A DNA stretch of 43,174 nt. Source: an uncultured Bacteroidota bacterium. GTDB taxonomy: Bacteria > Bacteroidota > Bacteroidia > Flavobacteriales > Flavobacteriaceae. Of this stretch, positions 10,901 through 18,500 are shown piece by piece. Where the stretch lies: contig CABXRK010000014.1 of NCBI GenBank assembly GCA_902514625.1, positions 1-43,174 on the forward strand, in the 5' to 3' direction. Every line of letters begins with the position of its first letter. Position 1 is the stretch's first letter. The position numbers and the translations under genes were made by a program. The notes beneath the pieces are model-generated. The model searched no databases, had not been told where the DNA came from, and worked only from the letters and a program-made list of their open reading frames with translations.

Positions 10901-12681
10901 GAACTACAGCAGTATATGTTAAACCTGGAAATGCAGCATCTTTGCATAGGATAAAGAGTCAATCACCTGGAGATTATATTTTGACAGTTAGTGAGACAGG
11001 AACCTCAACCTGTGTTGAAACTTATAGTTTTACTATTATTGAACCTCTGAAATTAGAATATGCCGGAAGCTTAACGTTTGATCCCGATCCTTGTACTGGC
11101 GTTGTTAGTTCATTAAAAGCTGAAGTTTCAGGAGGAGTTCCTTATATAATTAATGGTATTGCTACTTATAATTATGATTGGTCTTATACAGCAAGTGGTA
11201 GTACTTCCCCTGATGCATCTTACATTGGAGAAACGATTACTGACGCACCTCCAGGAACTTATATTTTAACAGTAACAGATAGTCAAGGTTGTGTTGTAAT
11301 AATAGGAGATCCTACTAGTGTTACACCAAATCCAATAGTAGTTTCGTCTGACTCTACTAAAGATATTGTTGTTCAAGGTGGCCTTACTGATAAAGATGGT
11401 AAAACAGTAAAATCTCTTCCACCTGATTGTGATGCATTAACAGAAAATGGTAAAATTAAAATTGAAGTGACCGGAGGTCAGTTACCCCTACAGATTAACT
11501 GGTATATCGAAGATCTTTCAACTGTGAGTGTGACGAGCTCCGGTTCTACTTCAATTCCTGTTGGATATAAATCACTTGACAGTTATAAAAATCAAAAAAG
11601 TTTAACTGATTTATCTCCTGGAAATTATAAAGTTATTATTAAATCTTTAAATACAGTTTCATCATGTGGAAATTTAGTTAACAATTCTATTTATTATGAA
11701 GAGAATATTATTGTTGATCAAAACAGGGAATTATATGTAATGCAAGGTCCATATTTATCTAATGATCTTTGTAATAATGATCAAGGGGATATTACTATTA
11801 AAATTTTCGATAATAACAATGGAAGATTGAATTTCACTTATGACGGATCAAATATAGGAACTTATGATCCAACAGCAATTAGTACCACTACTAATCCTAA
11901 TATAACTAAAATAGATGCATTTACATATAATGTTAAAATAACTAATGCTTCTGAAGATTCAAGTAAAATATTAACAATTACAAATGTTGATAATAATTGT
12001 AGGGTTTCTGTTACTATAGATAAAAGACTTGGTCAAGCAGGATTTAAATATTCAACAACTCAAACTGCAACTAGTAGCGCTAACCCAAATCCTAGTTCAG
12101 AAATTAATGCTAGAGATGAGATTACTTTTGAAAATACATCTACTGACCCTTATGTTAAGTCAGAATGGATTTTTGGTGATGGCAGTTTGCCTGAAATGGT
12201 AGATTCTCTTACTTCAACTGTTACAACAATAAGGCATATTTATGGAATATCAGGGACCTATTTTGCTACTTTAAGAGTTTATAATTCTGTTGAATGTTAT
12301 TCTGAATTTACACAAGAAATTAAAGTTGGTAAAGGATATAATATCTTAGTTCCAAATGCTTTTACACCTTACGATGACAATAAAGTAAATGATATATTTC
12401 GTCCAATTTTCACAGGTTTTAAAACCATGAACTTTTCAGTTTATGATTATAGAGGGAATTTAATTTATTTTGAAAGCGATACCGATGTAACAATTAATGA
12501 TGGTGTTTGTGGTGTAGATAAAAAGAATCCAATTGAAATATGTGGATGGGATGGATTATTTAAAGGAAAAGAACATTTTTCTCCTTATTATATTTATACG
12601 GCTGTTGGTGAAGTTTCAACTACTGATCCATCAAAAAATAAAGAAATAGTAAAAAGTGGAACCTTTGTATTAATAAGATGA
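1..12681 (+). CDS. Giant multi-repeat surface adhesin with type B (gliding-motility-associated) C-terminal domain, 5' partial
   Basis: The frame is open from base 1 to the stop at 12679-12681, so the start lies upstream of the window; 4226 residues are visible. A GTG at 163 is only an internal codon, because homologous Ig-like sequence (a YQWY motif near base 43) precedes it. Order of modules: Ig-like units with YQW..W..I cores about every 100 residues (1-1950); mixed units including three W-(N)PG-F/W-V/T-G modules (2850-3800); a four-fold super-repeat (3853-7536) plus two plain units; SprB-like units with GTY..TV.D..C endings (8100-11750); an Asp-rich DxDGDG segment (10318-10560); a PKD-like domain with FGDG (about 12046-12330); and a C-terminal domain starting LVPNAFTP and ending in TFVLIR. 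That end is the signature of type IX secretion cargo, so the protein is probably exported and attached at the cell surface for adhesion or gliding. Ligand unknown. It is followed directly by a PorP/SprF gene, as for sprB/sprF of Flavobacterium. Confidence 0.93.
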   Translation, partial: TGTVGSIKPGGVLSYQWYKSTDGASWSPIGVGGISQTYTPTAGIVVNTFYQRRTVSTRGASVCDESSNTQLVAISGGPISNIVAFPGAITETNTITTCLGETIQFNASGGITYEFLVGGVTVRARSAVSTYTSSVLISGNKVTVNSYNAAGCAVESDPINISIAAVPSTLLNSSLADDITFCTGESVLFTAESDIAATNFTFAVNGVPKQGPSLTSTYTTSALNNTDIVSVTYTTPSGCSVSKALTMVENIITTAGTISPTVRITICSGDTPPKLSSTALPTVSGATSYSWYTSTDTINWQAIASTDSPSYSPGSLDQTSYFKRQVRSTLNAKVCTADSNVVEVFVTAPITGLGGTISNNNEVLCKGDIPTNLTLVGGAVGALITYQWQNKEEGGAWTNIPGATSLNLTFSAGVSETYRYRRKAFAAGSASCEAISDEHLVTVNSINAGTLDPNLSASYCYGNTAPSIVSSPSGGSPLDATGNGTITYQWQQSLNNAVWTDIAGEISVSLNPPALIQTTYYRRKAISSLFDPSSASIKICEGLTNTIMITILPELSNGNLLADQDICSNDLPDSIQLVGAPSISTSITYQWQRSTDKTNWTTIAGQSAAVLPFPAAAAHNPTFPQTYYRAQIVYTGAPDPVEVEKTSVRLSLRVPAVAPSSGVTYTISINSQDYTFATTVASSTIDHIGKELARLVSVNPIVNASYDSTTKIVAIIAGGGAYNVARTSGVPSIAVKSDSPSSMLDMKIFVSGLSSLAVKNPAEASCQTYSDIIEIKVTQGPILNQTSDPPGNLAGAGYQIICPNSRINTITYEFGGAADFVVIERLSTTLNVTSTSGGTVTNVGGRIFVSGGTDFQISGDPTFLSGSGNINNFSITTSSTTNVCDSITTSYTIEENWDVVAPRYISKNAGGFNSNFVVIGEGVKMYNNTMCNSTTVVSQTFSVCYGYASKADAELEFEWQFSPPGAFGSVNFVPGTGSSRQATYYLSPGWTGIANIIVRAKGCNNLEGPDLTVPIHVVPYTTPAVVQATILDTPVAIERWDGCMYIGPEPTCQITQDWIDDLIPGNRHGPTRYFSSTLNTNTNDYESVEYQLASFAPDASSTATFPGVINSTTGIMTWNVGWVGSFRVQSRAISCNGAPTTVWNGGKLVDIAPLDNPIDGIQFDAAFGEPRCPIPAAGFTSKLKTTPDPTPYLIDWFIDNSTALTPGSYVATPVADADGTFPLLSNADKTVTLNWNPGFVGGEVTIYAETRDLASDCPSPKFSRVIYIPTAPTALLTSGGGTNFQQVCQGSAINTITYEIRASRGSFGFTQGATSSFVTSDPQGLTINEIATAQISSYTIEPNALHALNAGEVWNVFINGVVSTFTTTDANTDTLGQGLADAINSNTKLTSSGLRSANTPAVTASYVAASDQLVITENPSHAGYSFETYVNSTDAQPGVTFGTATSTQAIRTLVIGGTVTDNATATTYDYLIIPAVSSGCATTSFGGSITVNSKSLMSFTTGTNSVTICDRADFNPDILTIRANDATGFTVTGLPAGLSTSVSGTGPIEITVKGKVDLGVAVTNVYPVDITPTGNPGGCAADTERVNVIVNPVPVIAATDPAVVTQSRCVSNAIETIEFEVNNINYNLTTTASSLFPPGVTGQLISRPQVTQFQIGGTSTAASDTFILRINAASSVVTTVLVGAILNVDALGAKLATDLTSTSTPNFTFTFDAATDLMSVTGPVGIPFYVTISETSATVTVTSPTVVTTPAIYRISGTPSAATTETTSFIYILTTDGLSCNGATTVSGTITVSPLVGGSHESTSGARNQTLCDNNPITPIVFNLTPGAVAIIPNGANPAWLDIQLNGAKTTATVSTIPALQNVGIDFETSYAYSFTLIGGPCGADPTPLSGVITLKPNQKIVVRAAATEVQSVCVDDPMIPIEYDFYGSAASAAFTPTLNLPDGVNGEYTPRKQIMNVNLTGPVTGNATETYTVYIDGSPFSFITSTVTRTLIQIGNGLATAISGNPDVSATFTAGASNTIVITASVAGTSFSTTILPSSNAITLSQPILRTSPGLFVISGTPTSAATNTSYNYLLVTSGSSCAVDSATGTITVKPKSLLTLSSLATTTNQILCDETEIATISYTLNGGATGYTITGLPNNIQHRLDNSTNPPVVLIYGTPITGDVADRVYGYTLTTDANLGSCNEDSKTGSITIKPSEKLIISPASGSDNQTICEGSNLDPIIYEMYGGVTAVSPVGLPIGVSTLSTFTQQISRITFGGTNTSGISTETFRVYLNGIEFKYETNQARTPAQVATSLNALLDASPLVSSSIAGQIITLTGTTSGTGFTINSTTSSNTNVTISDPVIVQGTGKISIYGPPGPSSVATGTQETYNYTLNTNGAVCSPTSVTGTIIVTPKSTISIVSTPTQIQTVCDDVNITDINFTYSGAAQGAQISWSPSLPSGISFTFNNVAKTAKISGKPDNLNVLVPTDYTYTVSTTGNLSNCSEASITGTITVNPNDTITYDASSGSRNQTVCSGAEINEIRYQLGGGATGATVLGLVSGLGYSVNASNVLIISGTVDPVAAPIVNQSFTISTIGGCTPDISEVTGDFNVNPVSGLTLTSGDPVQGSGLCNDGTQEITPIVYTWSGGAQTVSITWSPFDPEFDNQSFGVPSKTFQIAGSTTANISATTVFSYQVSTVNLNSCTPEITLSGQIEVNPKPEINKTAIEALVTDETCFNASDGTIILPSSSSADFANFVTGGQTAVKQIDQITFTGTSTVGDSFQINLGTKSYTELVTTTPTFNQIITDLVFKINNSPAPNLSPVTASAVAGNIIQLEANVAGTPFTPVVNVTSSDVVTSTVATTQNNRVTNYSIAWTKSGLAEAVNPSALASGTYDLKVTLNGCESETVSFTIKGATELKINDLQLCGGATTGAILGSVSGGDGVYNVFLYDENGALVATHPDTGTATFTFTNLAIVGKSYRILFRDNTCLDASKWAERDNIKLGTEIQYDAAKVLIAKSYCATATASNGSIKTLQTIAGVPVSAFSGGTGTYSYAWYKDGIYRGNGPNLDDLEVGTYSLTVSDTVLNCSINQEFTIEGYDALKLNVLASSGPNYEAASGVGTTTDGIITLNCETGFDNGVINVEATGGKGTTYTFTWTKLPGLTGPAVTAVGALSSAENLTAGLYRITVRDQGPDGLFCEATRNILIKQPSSPSVSFDNNNSSYPKCPEEPLILKFIVTNAEAGFDYDIKLNGQDGIGDYVASSASSGTITVTYPYSDLESVLKPIATMSLIDGNGCETADFATNITWDIPVKPEVISTHTDTDCESGVLGSISFNSVNDLPLNSRVQISNVAKAYSFDGSWGDLTGADLKERSISLEKSGEYTWTISLSGSSCLSASGSEELLDKNPSLTYSISKTQDIGCGNSFGIIEVSNIQNLIPPLSIRWEERLRVDVINSNPRGPDSDGDGYINLDEILQSTDPYTNIATQTTLLSSLDTDGDNLTDAYENTYSLTDPNLADTDGDGVNDKDDGYPLDALQKDLIESVEDWFEVPSLNGNLIASGLEVGTYRARISDARNYSNPICGGENVTGAISIKEKGLRILNFKTEKTSSDCVDPANELHDIVFNIENNLGNNATFELSLTGPNGSPDLSGGTTAVYVKPGNAASLHRIKSQSPGDYILTVSETGTSTCVETYSFTIIEPLKLEYAGSLTFDPDPCTGVVSSLKAEVSGGVPYIINGIATYNYDWSYTASGSTSPDASYIGETITDAPPGTYILTVTDSQGCVVIIGDPTSVTPNPIVVSSDSTKDIVVQGGLTDKDGKTVKSLPPDCDALTENGKIKIEVTGGQLPLQINWYIEDLSTVSVTSSGSTSIPVGYKSLDSYKNQKSLTDLSPGNYKVIIKSLNTVSSCGNLVNNSIYYEENIIVDQNRELYVMQGPYLSNDLCNNDQGDITIKIFDNNNGRLNFTYDGSNIGTYDPTAISTTTNPNITKIDAFTYNVKITNASEDSSKILTITNVDNNCRVSVTIDKRLGQAGFKYSTTQTATSSANPNPSSEINARDEITFENTSTDPYVKSEWIFGDGSLPEMVDSLTSTVTTIRHIYGISGTYFATLRVYNSVECYSEFTQEIKVGKGYNILVPNAFTPYDDNKVNDIFRPIFTGFKTMNFSVYDYRGNLIYFESDTDVTINDGVCGVDKKNPIEICGWDGLFKGKEHFSPYYIYTAVGEVSTTDPSKNKEIVKSGTFVLIR
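2850..3800 (+). repeat. Three-copy W-PG-G module in adhesin
   Basis: Three strands of similar design appear near 2950 (LSPGWTGIANIIVRAKGC), 3352 (WNVGWVGSFRVQSRAISC) and 3700 (WNPGFVGGEVTIYAETRD). Each is a W or L, a G-rich turn, then a beta-strand ending near a Cys or Asp. Spacing is roughly 350-400 bases. They lie between the YQWQ units and the super-repeat and look like a separate beta-sandwich type. Confidence 0.55.
3853..8130 (+). repeat. Four-fold super-repeat of Ig-like units, plus two extra plain units
   Basis: Each unit opens with a Q/V-x-x-C...I..I.(Y/F) motif: QVCQGSAINTITYEI (3853), VTICDRADFNPDILTI (4516), QSRCVSNAIETIEF (4816), QTLCDNNPITPIVF (5425), QSVCVDDPMIPIEY (5731), QILCDETEIATISY (6331), QTICEGSNLDPIIY (6634), QTVCDDVNITDINF (7228), QTVCSGAEINEIRY (7537) and LCNDGTQEITPIVY (7831). 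Spacings are 663, 300, 609, 306, 600, 303, 594, 309 and 294 bases. Long units (about 200 residues) therefore alternate with plain ones (about 100 residues), giving four super-repeats of 963, 915, 903 and 903 bases. The long units differ by an inserted module. An earlier related unit begins at 2395 (QIICPNSRINTITYEF). Confidence 0.8.
10318..10560 (+). other. Asp-rich, probable calcium-binding segment in adhesin (DxDGDG motifs)
   Basis: The encoded segment carries DSDGDGYINLDE, DTDGDNLTDAYE and DTDGDGVNDKDD, matching the DxDxDG pattern of thrombospondin type 3-like or dockerin-like calcium-binding loops. It lies inside the SprB-like part of the protein. Calcium binding, and stiffening of the stalk by calcium, is inferred from the motif alone. 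Confidence 0.7.
12331..12678 (+). other. Type B T9SS C-terminal sorting domain of adhesin
   Basis: The last ~115 residues begin LVPNAFTPYDDNKVNDIFRP, contain FSVYDYRGNLIY and CGWDG and end GTFVLIR. This is the layout of the gliding-motility-associated C-terminal domain (CHU_C / type B CTD). In characterised Bacteroidota such domains direct export through the type IX system and depend on a PorP/SprF partner, which is the next gene here. Confidence 0.9.
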
Positions 12682-13742
12682 TAAAAAAGAAAATAAATAT
12701 TTATTGTTTATCATTTATTGTAATGATTATAAGTGTAAATTTTTATGCACAAGAAGAATATATTGTTAATAATTCAAAATTTTTACAAAAAACAAACCCT
12801 AGTTATTTTGGATTTAATAGTTTGAATAATGTAGGAGTTCTGTATAATACTATGAATGTTAATGCTTATGATAAAATGGATACCAAGTATGTATTTGGCT
12901 CTCTTTCTTTTGAGAATTTAGATTTCAGTATAGGCTTAGATATTAATTCTTTTAAAATTCAGAGCACTGGATATAACACAACCTTAGTTAATTTAAGTTA
13001 TGTTTATAAATTACAGCTTGACAATAATTTATTTTTATTACCAGCTGTAACTATTGGTTTTGGAAGTAGAGGTGTTAATCCAGGAAATCTAATCTTAGAA
13101 GATCAAATAATTGGTCTTGGGATACCATTTGGAACTATAGGACAAGAAACAAACGATGAATTAGTGCTTGCGATGATTAATAAAGCAAATTATTTTGATT
13201 TAGGAGCATCTTTTTTAATACATAATGAGAAGTATTTAGCTGGTATGAGTTTAAAAAGGTTAAATAGACCCAATGTTTCATATGATGGGGAAGATGATAA
13301 TGTGACAAACAACTTGCCTATACAAATCTCAGTTCAGGGAGCTTATGAATTTGATTTAAATCCTTACGAAAGGAGATTTCTTCCTAGGTATTCTTATTTA
13401 TATACTTTTCTATCTTATACTAAACAAGATCAATCTTCTATAATTTTTTTATCACAGGATCTTCAGTTGGGTGAATTTTCATTTGGTTTAAGCCAACAAT
13501 TAGGAACAGGTCTTACTGGCACAGGTTTAACTAATATTGGAGTTTCTATAGGGTTAGCTGTAGAAAATTTTGATTTTGGTTTATTGTATAATTTTCCTAT
13601 TAGAAAACCTGCTACAGTTAGTTCAACGTCAGGTGTTTATTCACCAAGTATTTTTGAATTATTCATTACCTGGGACTTCAGTATTTATAGAAGAAATAGA
13701 AGGGGACAATATAATAGATTGACTACGGATAATTATTACTAA
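12678..13742 (+). CDS. PorP/SprF family type IX secretion outer-membrane protein
   Basis: A 354-residue protein with an N-terminal signal peptide (basic start MIKKK, hydrophobic stretch, likely cleavage near FYA-QEEY) followed by a predicted beta-barrel with many alternating strands. The region with LQKTNPSYFGFN and later SLKRLNRP matches PorP/SprF family style. The start ATG overlaps the adhesin stop (ATGA), so the two are probably translationally coupled. Known SprF proteins are needed for secretion or surface attachment of the adjacent SprB-type adhesin; by context this one serves the giant protein. It ends 7 bases from the convergent acyl-CoA synthetase gene. Confidence 0.9.
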   Translation: MIKKKINIYCLSFIVMIISVNFYAQEEYIVNNSKFLQKTNPSYFGFNSLNNVGVLYNTMNVNAYDKMDTKYVFGSLSFENLDFSIGLDINSFKIQSTGYNTTLVNLSYVYKLQLDNNLFLLPAVTIGFGSRGVNPGNLILEDQIIGLGIPFGTIGQETNDELVLAMINKANYFDLGASFLIHNEKYLAGMSLKRLNRPNVSYDGEDDNVTNNLPIQISVQGAYEFDLNPYERRFLPRYSYLYTFLSYTKQDQSSIIFLSQDLQLGEFSFGLSQQLGTGLTGTGLTNIGVSIGLAVENFDFGLLYNFPIRKPATVSSTSGVYSPSIFELFITWDFSIYRRNRRGQYNRLTTDNYY

Positions 13743-13749
13743 TAATAGT

Positions 13750-15531
13750 CTATGCATATATTTTATCAATAAGTTCTTTATATTTCTCCTCGACAATTCT
13801 TCTTTTAACTTTCATTGTAGGAGTTAAATGTCCAAGTTCAATGCTCCAAACTTCAGGTGTTAATTTAAATTTTTTAATTTTTTCCCATTGACTGAAATTA
13901 TCGTTATAAAAATCAATTTCTTTTTGAATAGTTTCAATTAGTTTATTATTATTACAGATATTTTCAATTTCATCATGTAGTTTAATATTTTTTTCAATAG
14001 CCCATTGATTAACATATTCAAATGAAGGTTGAATAATTGCTGCAGGCATCTTTTGACCCTCTCCAATTACAATAATTTGTTCGATGAAAAGCGATTGTTT
14101 CATTTGGTTTTCTATTAATTGAGGAGCTATATACTTTCCTCCTGAAGTTTTAAAAAGTTGTTTTTTTCTATCTGTTATTTTAAGAAAACCCTCCTTATCA
14201 ATAAAACCTATATCACCAGTATGGAAATAACCATTTTTAATTACTTCGGCAGTCTTCTTAGGATCTTTGTAATAACCTTTCATTACATTTGGTCCTTTAC
14301 AGAGAATCTCACCATCTTTGGCAATTTTAATTTTGACACCATCAATTGGTTTACCAACATATCCAATTTTAAGAGAATTATTTCTAAGATCACTTACAGT
14401 AAGTACTGGTGAGGTTTCAGTAAGTCCATATCCTTCAGCAATTGTTATTCCAGCAGCTGTAAAAACCCTAGCTAGTCGAGGTTGTAATGCTGCACTTCCA
14501 GAACATATAATTTCTAAATTTCCTCCCATAGCTTTTTTCCATTTTGAAAAAATTAGTTTTCTAGCTATGACAAGCTTTAGTTCATAAAAAATACCATTTC
14601 CACGATATGGTTGATATTTTAATCCAAGATCTACTGCCCAATAAAACAATTTTTTCTTGATTCCATTTAAAGTAGAGCCTTTTGCATATATTTTGTCGTA
14701 AAGTTTCTCTAATAATCTTGGTACTGCTGTCATAAAATTAGGGCAGACCTCATTAAGGTTTTCTGAAATTGTTTCTAAAGATTCTGCAAAATGAATTTCA
14801 ACACTGTTATAATAATAAACATATAGAATAACTCTTTCAAAAATATGACAAACGGGAAGAAAACTTAATGCTTTTGAATTTCCTATGTCTAAGGGTAATT
14901 TTTTAGAGCTTGATAAAACATTTGACACGATGTTACCATGACTCAGCATTACCCCTTTAGGTGTTCCAGTTGTTCCAGATGTATAAATGATGGTTGCAAT
15001 GTCTTCAGGGTTCACCTTCTTCTTATAAGAAATTAAATCTTTTTTATAAGAAGAATTATCTTCACTTTTAAGTAAAGTCCATGATTTACAGTAATTTATT
15101 AGATCAAAGGAAAATATTTCTTTGATTGTTGTAATCTCATTTCTTATCTGATTGATTTTATCATAAATAACTTTATCTGAAACAAAACAATAAATGCTTT
15201 CTGAGTGGTTTAGTATATATTTATATTCTCTAGCAGTTATGGTTGGGTATATAGGAACGGTTATAGCCCCTAATTGTAAAATTGCTAAATCCATAATACA
15301 CCATTCTGTTCTATTGTTAGTTGATATAAGAGCTATTTTATCCCCTTTATTAACACCCATTTTGATAAGAGATAAACTTATTTTTTCAACTTCTTCAAGA
15401 AATTGATTAGATGAGATAGAAATCCATTTATCAGCATATTTGGTTGATAGGGTTTTTTCTAGTGGTTGATTATTAACTTGAAATTCTAGAAATTCAAAAA
15501 GTCTAGTAGGATTCATTAGGGTATTTTTCAA
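13750..15531 (-). CDS. Long-chain acyl-CoA synthetase (AMP-forming)
   Basis: A 593-residue AMP-binding enzyme that activates fatty acids to acyl-CoA using ATP. Visible motifs are the P-loop IIYTSGTTGTPKG near residue 187, the adenylate motif EGYGLTETSP, the TGDIGFIDKEGFLKITDRKK hinge region and the KTSGGKYIAPQ motif. Length and motif spelling fit the FadD15-like long-chain group common in Bacteroidota. It lies 32 bases downstream of purL on the same strand, so it may be cotranscribed with it, although the functions are unrelated. Chain-length preference cannot be read from the sequence. Confidence 0.93.
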   Translation of the reverse strand: MKNTLMNPTRLFEFLEFQVNNQPLEKTLSTKYADKWISISSNQFLEEVEKISLSLIKMGVNKGDKIALISTNNRTEWCIMDLAILQLGAITVPIYPTITAREYKYILNHSESIYCFVSDKVIYDKINQIRNEITTIKEIFSFDLINYCKSWTLLKSEDNSSYKKDLISYKKKVNPEDIATIIYTSGTTGTPKGVMLSHGNIVSNVLSSSKKLPLDIGNSKALSFLPVCHIFERVILYVYYYNSVEIHFAESLETISENLNEVCPNFMTAVPRLLEKLYDKIYAKGSTLNGIKKKLFYWAVDLGLKYQPYRGNGIFYELKLVIARKLIFSKWKKAMGGNLEIICSGSAALQPRLARVFTAAGITIAEGYGLTETSPVLTVSDLRNNSLKIGYVGKPIDGVKIKIAKDGEILCKGPNVMKGYYKDPKKTAEVIKNGYFHTGDIGFIDKEGFLKITDRKKQLFKTSGGKYIAPQLIENQMKQSLFIEQIIVIGEGQKMPAAIIQPSFEYVNQWAIEKNIKLHDEIENICNNNKLIETIQKEIDFYNDNFSQWEKIKKFKLTPEVWSIELGHLTPTMKVKRRIVEEKYKELIDKIYA

Positions 15532-15563
15532 TTATATACAAAATAACAAAATAATTTTATGCA

Positions 15564-18500
15564 TTAAAATCTCGAAAGCCAATTGTATGCATTTTTAAAA
15601 GCATTTAGCCAAGGAGAAATTTCATCATTTTTGTTTTTTTCTAAATAATAAGCCCAATTCCAAGGAAAAGTAGACCTTTCTAGATGTGGCATCATAACAA
15701 GATGTCGACCATCTTTATTACATAGCATTGCAGCATTGTAGTCAGATCCATTTGGATTAGAAGGATAATCTTTGTAAGAATATTTAGCAGGTATTTCGTA
15801 GTTATCTTCTTTTAGAGGGAATGAAAATTTTCCTTCTCCATGAGCAGCCCATATACCCAAAGAGCTCCCCTCCATTCCTTTAAGCATTATTGACTTGCTT
15901 TTTTTTATATCAACAGAAGTAAAAATACATTCAAATTTTTCAGAATTATTACGAAGCATCTTTGGTTTTTTATTGTGTTCAGGTGTAATTAATTCCAACT
16001 CAACAAATAATTGACATCCATTACAGACCCCTAGAGATAAAGTATCATTTCTATTAAAAAAATTATTTAAAGAACTTTTAGCTTTATCGTTATATTTGAA
16101 AGCTCCCGCCCAACCTTTTGCAGAGCCAAGAACATCTGAATTTGAAAATCCTCCAACAGCAGCAATAAAATGAATATCCTCGAGAGTTTCCCTTCCTTCA
16201 ACTAAGTCCGTCATGTGAATATCTTTAACATTAAATCCAGACAAATACATTGCATAGGCCATTTCTCTTTCTGAATTACTTCCTTTTTCTCTAATTATGG
16301 CAGCATTAATTCTATTTTGAGAAAATTTTTCTAGTTTTCCTGAGAAATTTTTTGGGAATATATATTTTAAAGGTTGTTTAGTAATATTTTCTTTTCTTTT
16401 TAATGCTAGTTCAGGTTTAGTCTGGTGTTTATCTAGAAGAAAAGATTTATTAAACCATTTTTGTCTCATTTGATTTACTGATAATGAGATTTTTTCGGAA
16501 TGATTTTTTATTAGAATTTTCGGTTTAGAAATTACTTCACCTATTTTGATACATTTTATATTTTTCTTATTATATATTGAAGTTAAATCTTTTTTTGATT
16601 GAATTAGAATAGCAATATTTTCTGAAAATAATGTTGCTACAGTATCAGTTTGATTTAAATTAGTTAAATCTATTTTCAATCCTATATTATTTGTTGAAAA
16701 ACATAATTCTAGAATAGAAGTTATAAGTCCTCCTGCGCCTATATCATGACCAGATTCAATAATATTTGATTTAATTAGGCTTTGAGTAGTATTAAAAACA
16801 TCTTTGAAATAATTTGCATTTTTAATTGTGGGAGATTTCCCCCCTATATATCCAAGAGATTGAGAAAAAGCAGATCCTCCAAGTTTAAATTCATCATGAG
16901 TTAGATCAATGTAAAATAATGATCCACCAGAAAGTTTAATTACTGGTTCAACTATATTTTTTATATCTGAACATTCTCCAGCAGCTGAAATAATAACCGT
17001 TCCTGGAGCTTTGACCTCTATATCAGAATATTTTTGTTTCATTGATAAAGAATCTTTTCCAGTTGGAATATTAATACCCAATTTTATAGCAAAATCAGAA
17101 CATGAATTCACAGCTTGATATAATTTTTCATCTTCTCCTGGGTTATTACATGGCCACATCCAATTGGCTGATAATGAAATTGATTTTATTCCATTTTTTA
17201 AAGGTGCCCAAATTATATTAGATAGAGCTTTACCAATAGAATTAATTGAGCCGTGTCTCGGGTTTATAAGACTAGTTAAAGGGGAATGACCAATTGAAGT
17301 TGCTACGCCATGATTTCCTTTAAAATCAAGCGCCATTACTCCACAATTACTAAGAGGTAATTGAAGTTCCCCAACACATTGTTGTTGAGCAACTTTACCA
17401 GTTACACACCTATCTACTTTATTTGTTAGCCAATCTTTACATGCAACACTTTCCAATTCAAGAACATTATTTATATATTTTTTCAATAAGCTACTATCAT
17501 AATTCACTTTAGAAAATAAATTTGACATTTTATTGTCATTCATGATTGTCTTAGGGGAGCTTCCAAAGAATGCTTTTACATTAAGGTCAATCGCTTTTTC
17601 ACATCTTTTGCTTGAATCAAAAGTAAAATGATTATCATCTGTGACAACTCCAACTTCATAATATGGAGCCCTTTCTCTTTTAGCAATTTGTTTAATTATA
17701 TTGGTGTTTTTTTTGGAAACAATTAAACCCATTCTCTCTTGAGATTCATTTCCAATTATTTCTTTAATAGAAAGAGTAGGGTCTCCTAATGGTAAAAGAT
17801 CTACATTAACATATCCACCGGTTTCTTCAATTAGTTCAGTTAAACAATTTAAATGACCACCTGCACCGTGATCATGAATTGAAATTATCGGGTTATTAGG
17901 TAGCTCAAAGAGTGAACGAATAACATTGGCTACTCTTTTTTGCATTTCAGGGTTTGATCTTTGAACTGCATTTAGCTCTAAAGAACTTTTAAAAGAACCT
18001 GTATTAGCAGAAGATACTGCTGCTCCCCCCATACCTATTCTATAATTATCTCCGCCAAGGATTATTATTATGTCTCCTTTTTTAGGTCTTTCTTTATGAG
18101 CTTGATCGTTTTTGCCAATTCCAATTCCTCCAGCTTGCATTATCACTTTGTCATATCCAATTATGTTATTTTTTTCTTTATGTTCAAAAGTTAAAATAGA
18201 GCCTGTAATTAAAGGTTGTCCAAATTTATTTCCAAAATCGGAGGCTCCATTTGAAGCTTTAATAAGGATATCTAAAGGGGATTGATAAAGCCAATTTCTT
18301 TTTTTTATTTTTTTCTCCCAATAAGAATCAGAAAGCCTTGGATAGGGAGTCATATAAACAGCGCTTCCTGCCATCGGTAAAGAACCTTTTCCTCCAGCTA
18401 ATCTATCTCTAATTTCTCCTCCTGATCCGGTTGCCGCTCCATTAAAAGGTTCTACAGTTGTAGGAAAATTATGAGTCTCTGCCTTAAGAGATATGACACT

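Noticed and set aside
14158-14587. Plus-strand open frames inside the acyl-CoA synthetase gene
   Set aside because: They are antisense to conserved motifs of a clear enzyme and show no protein-like pattern.
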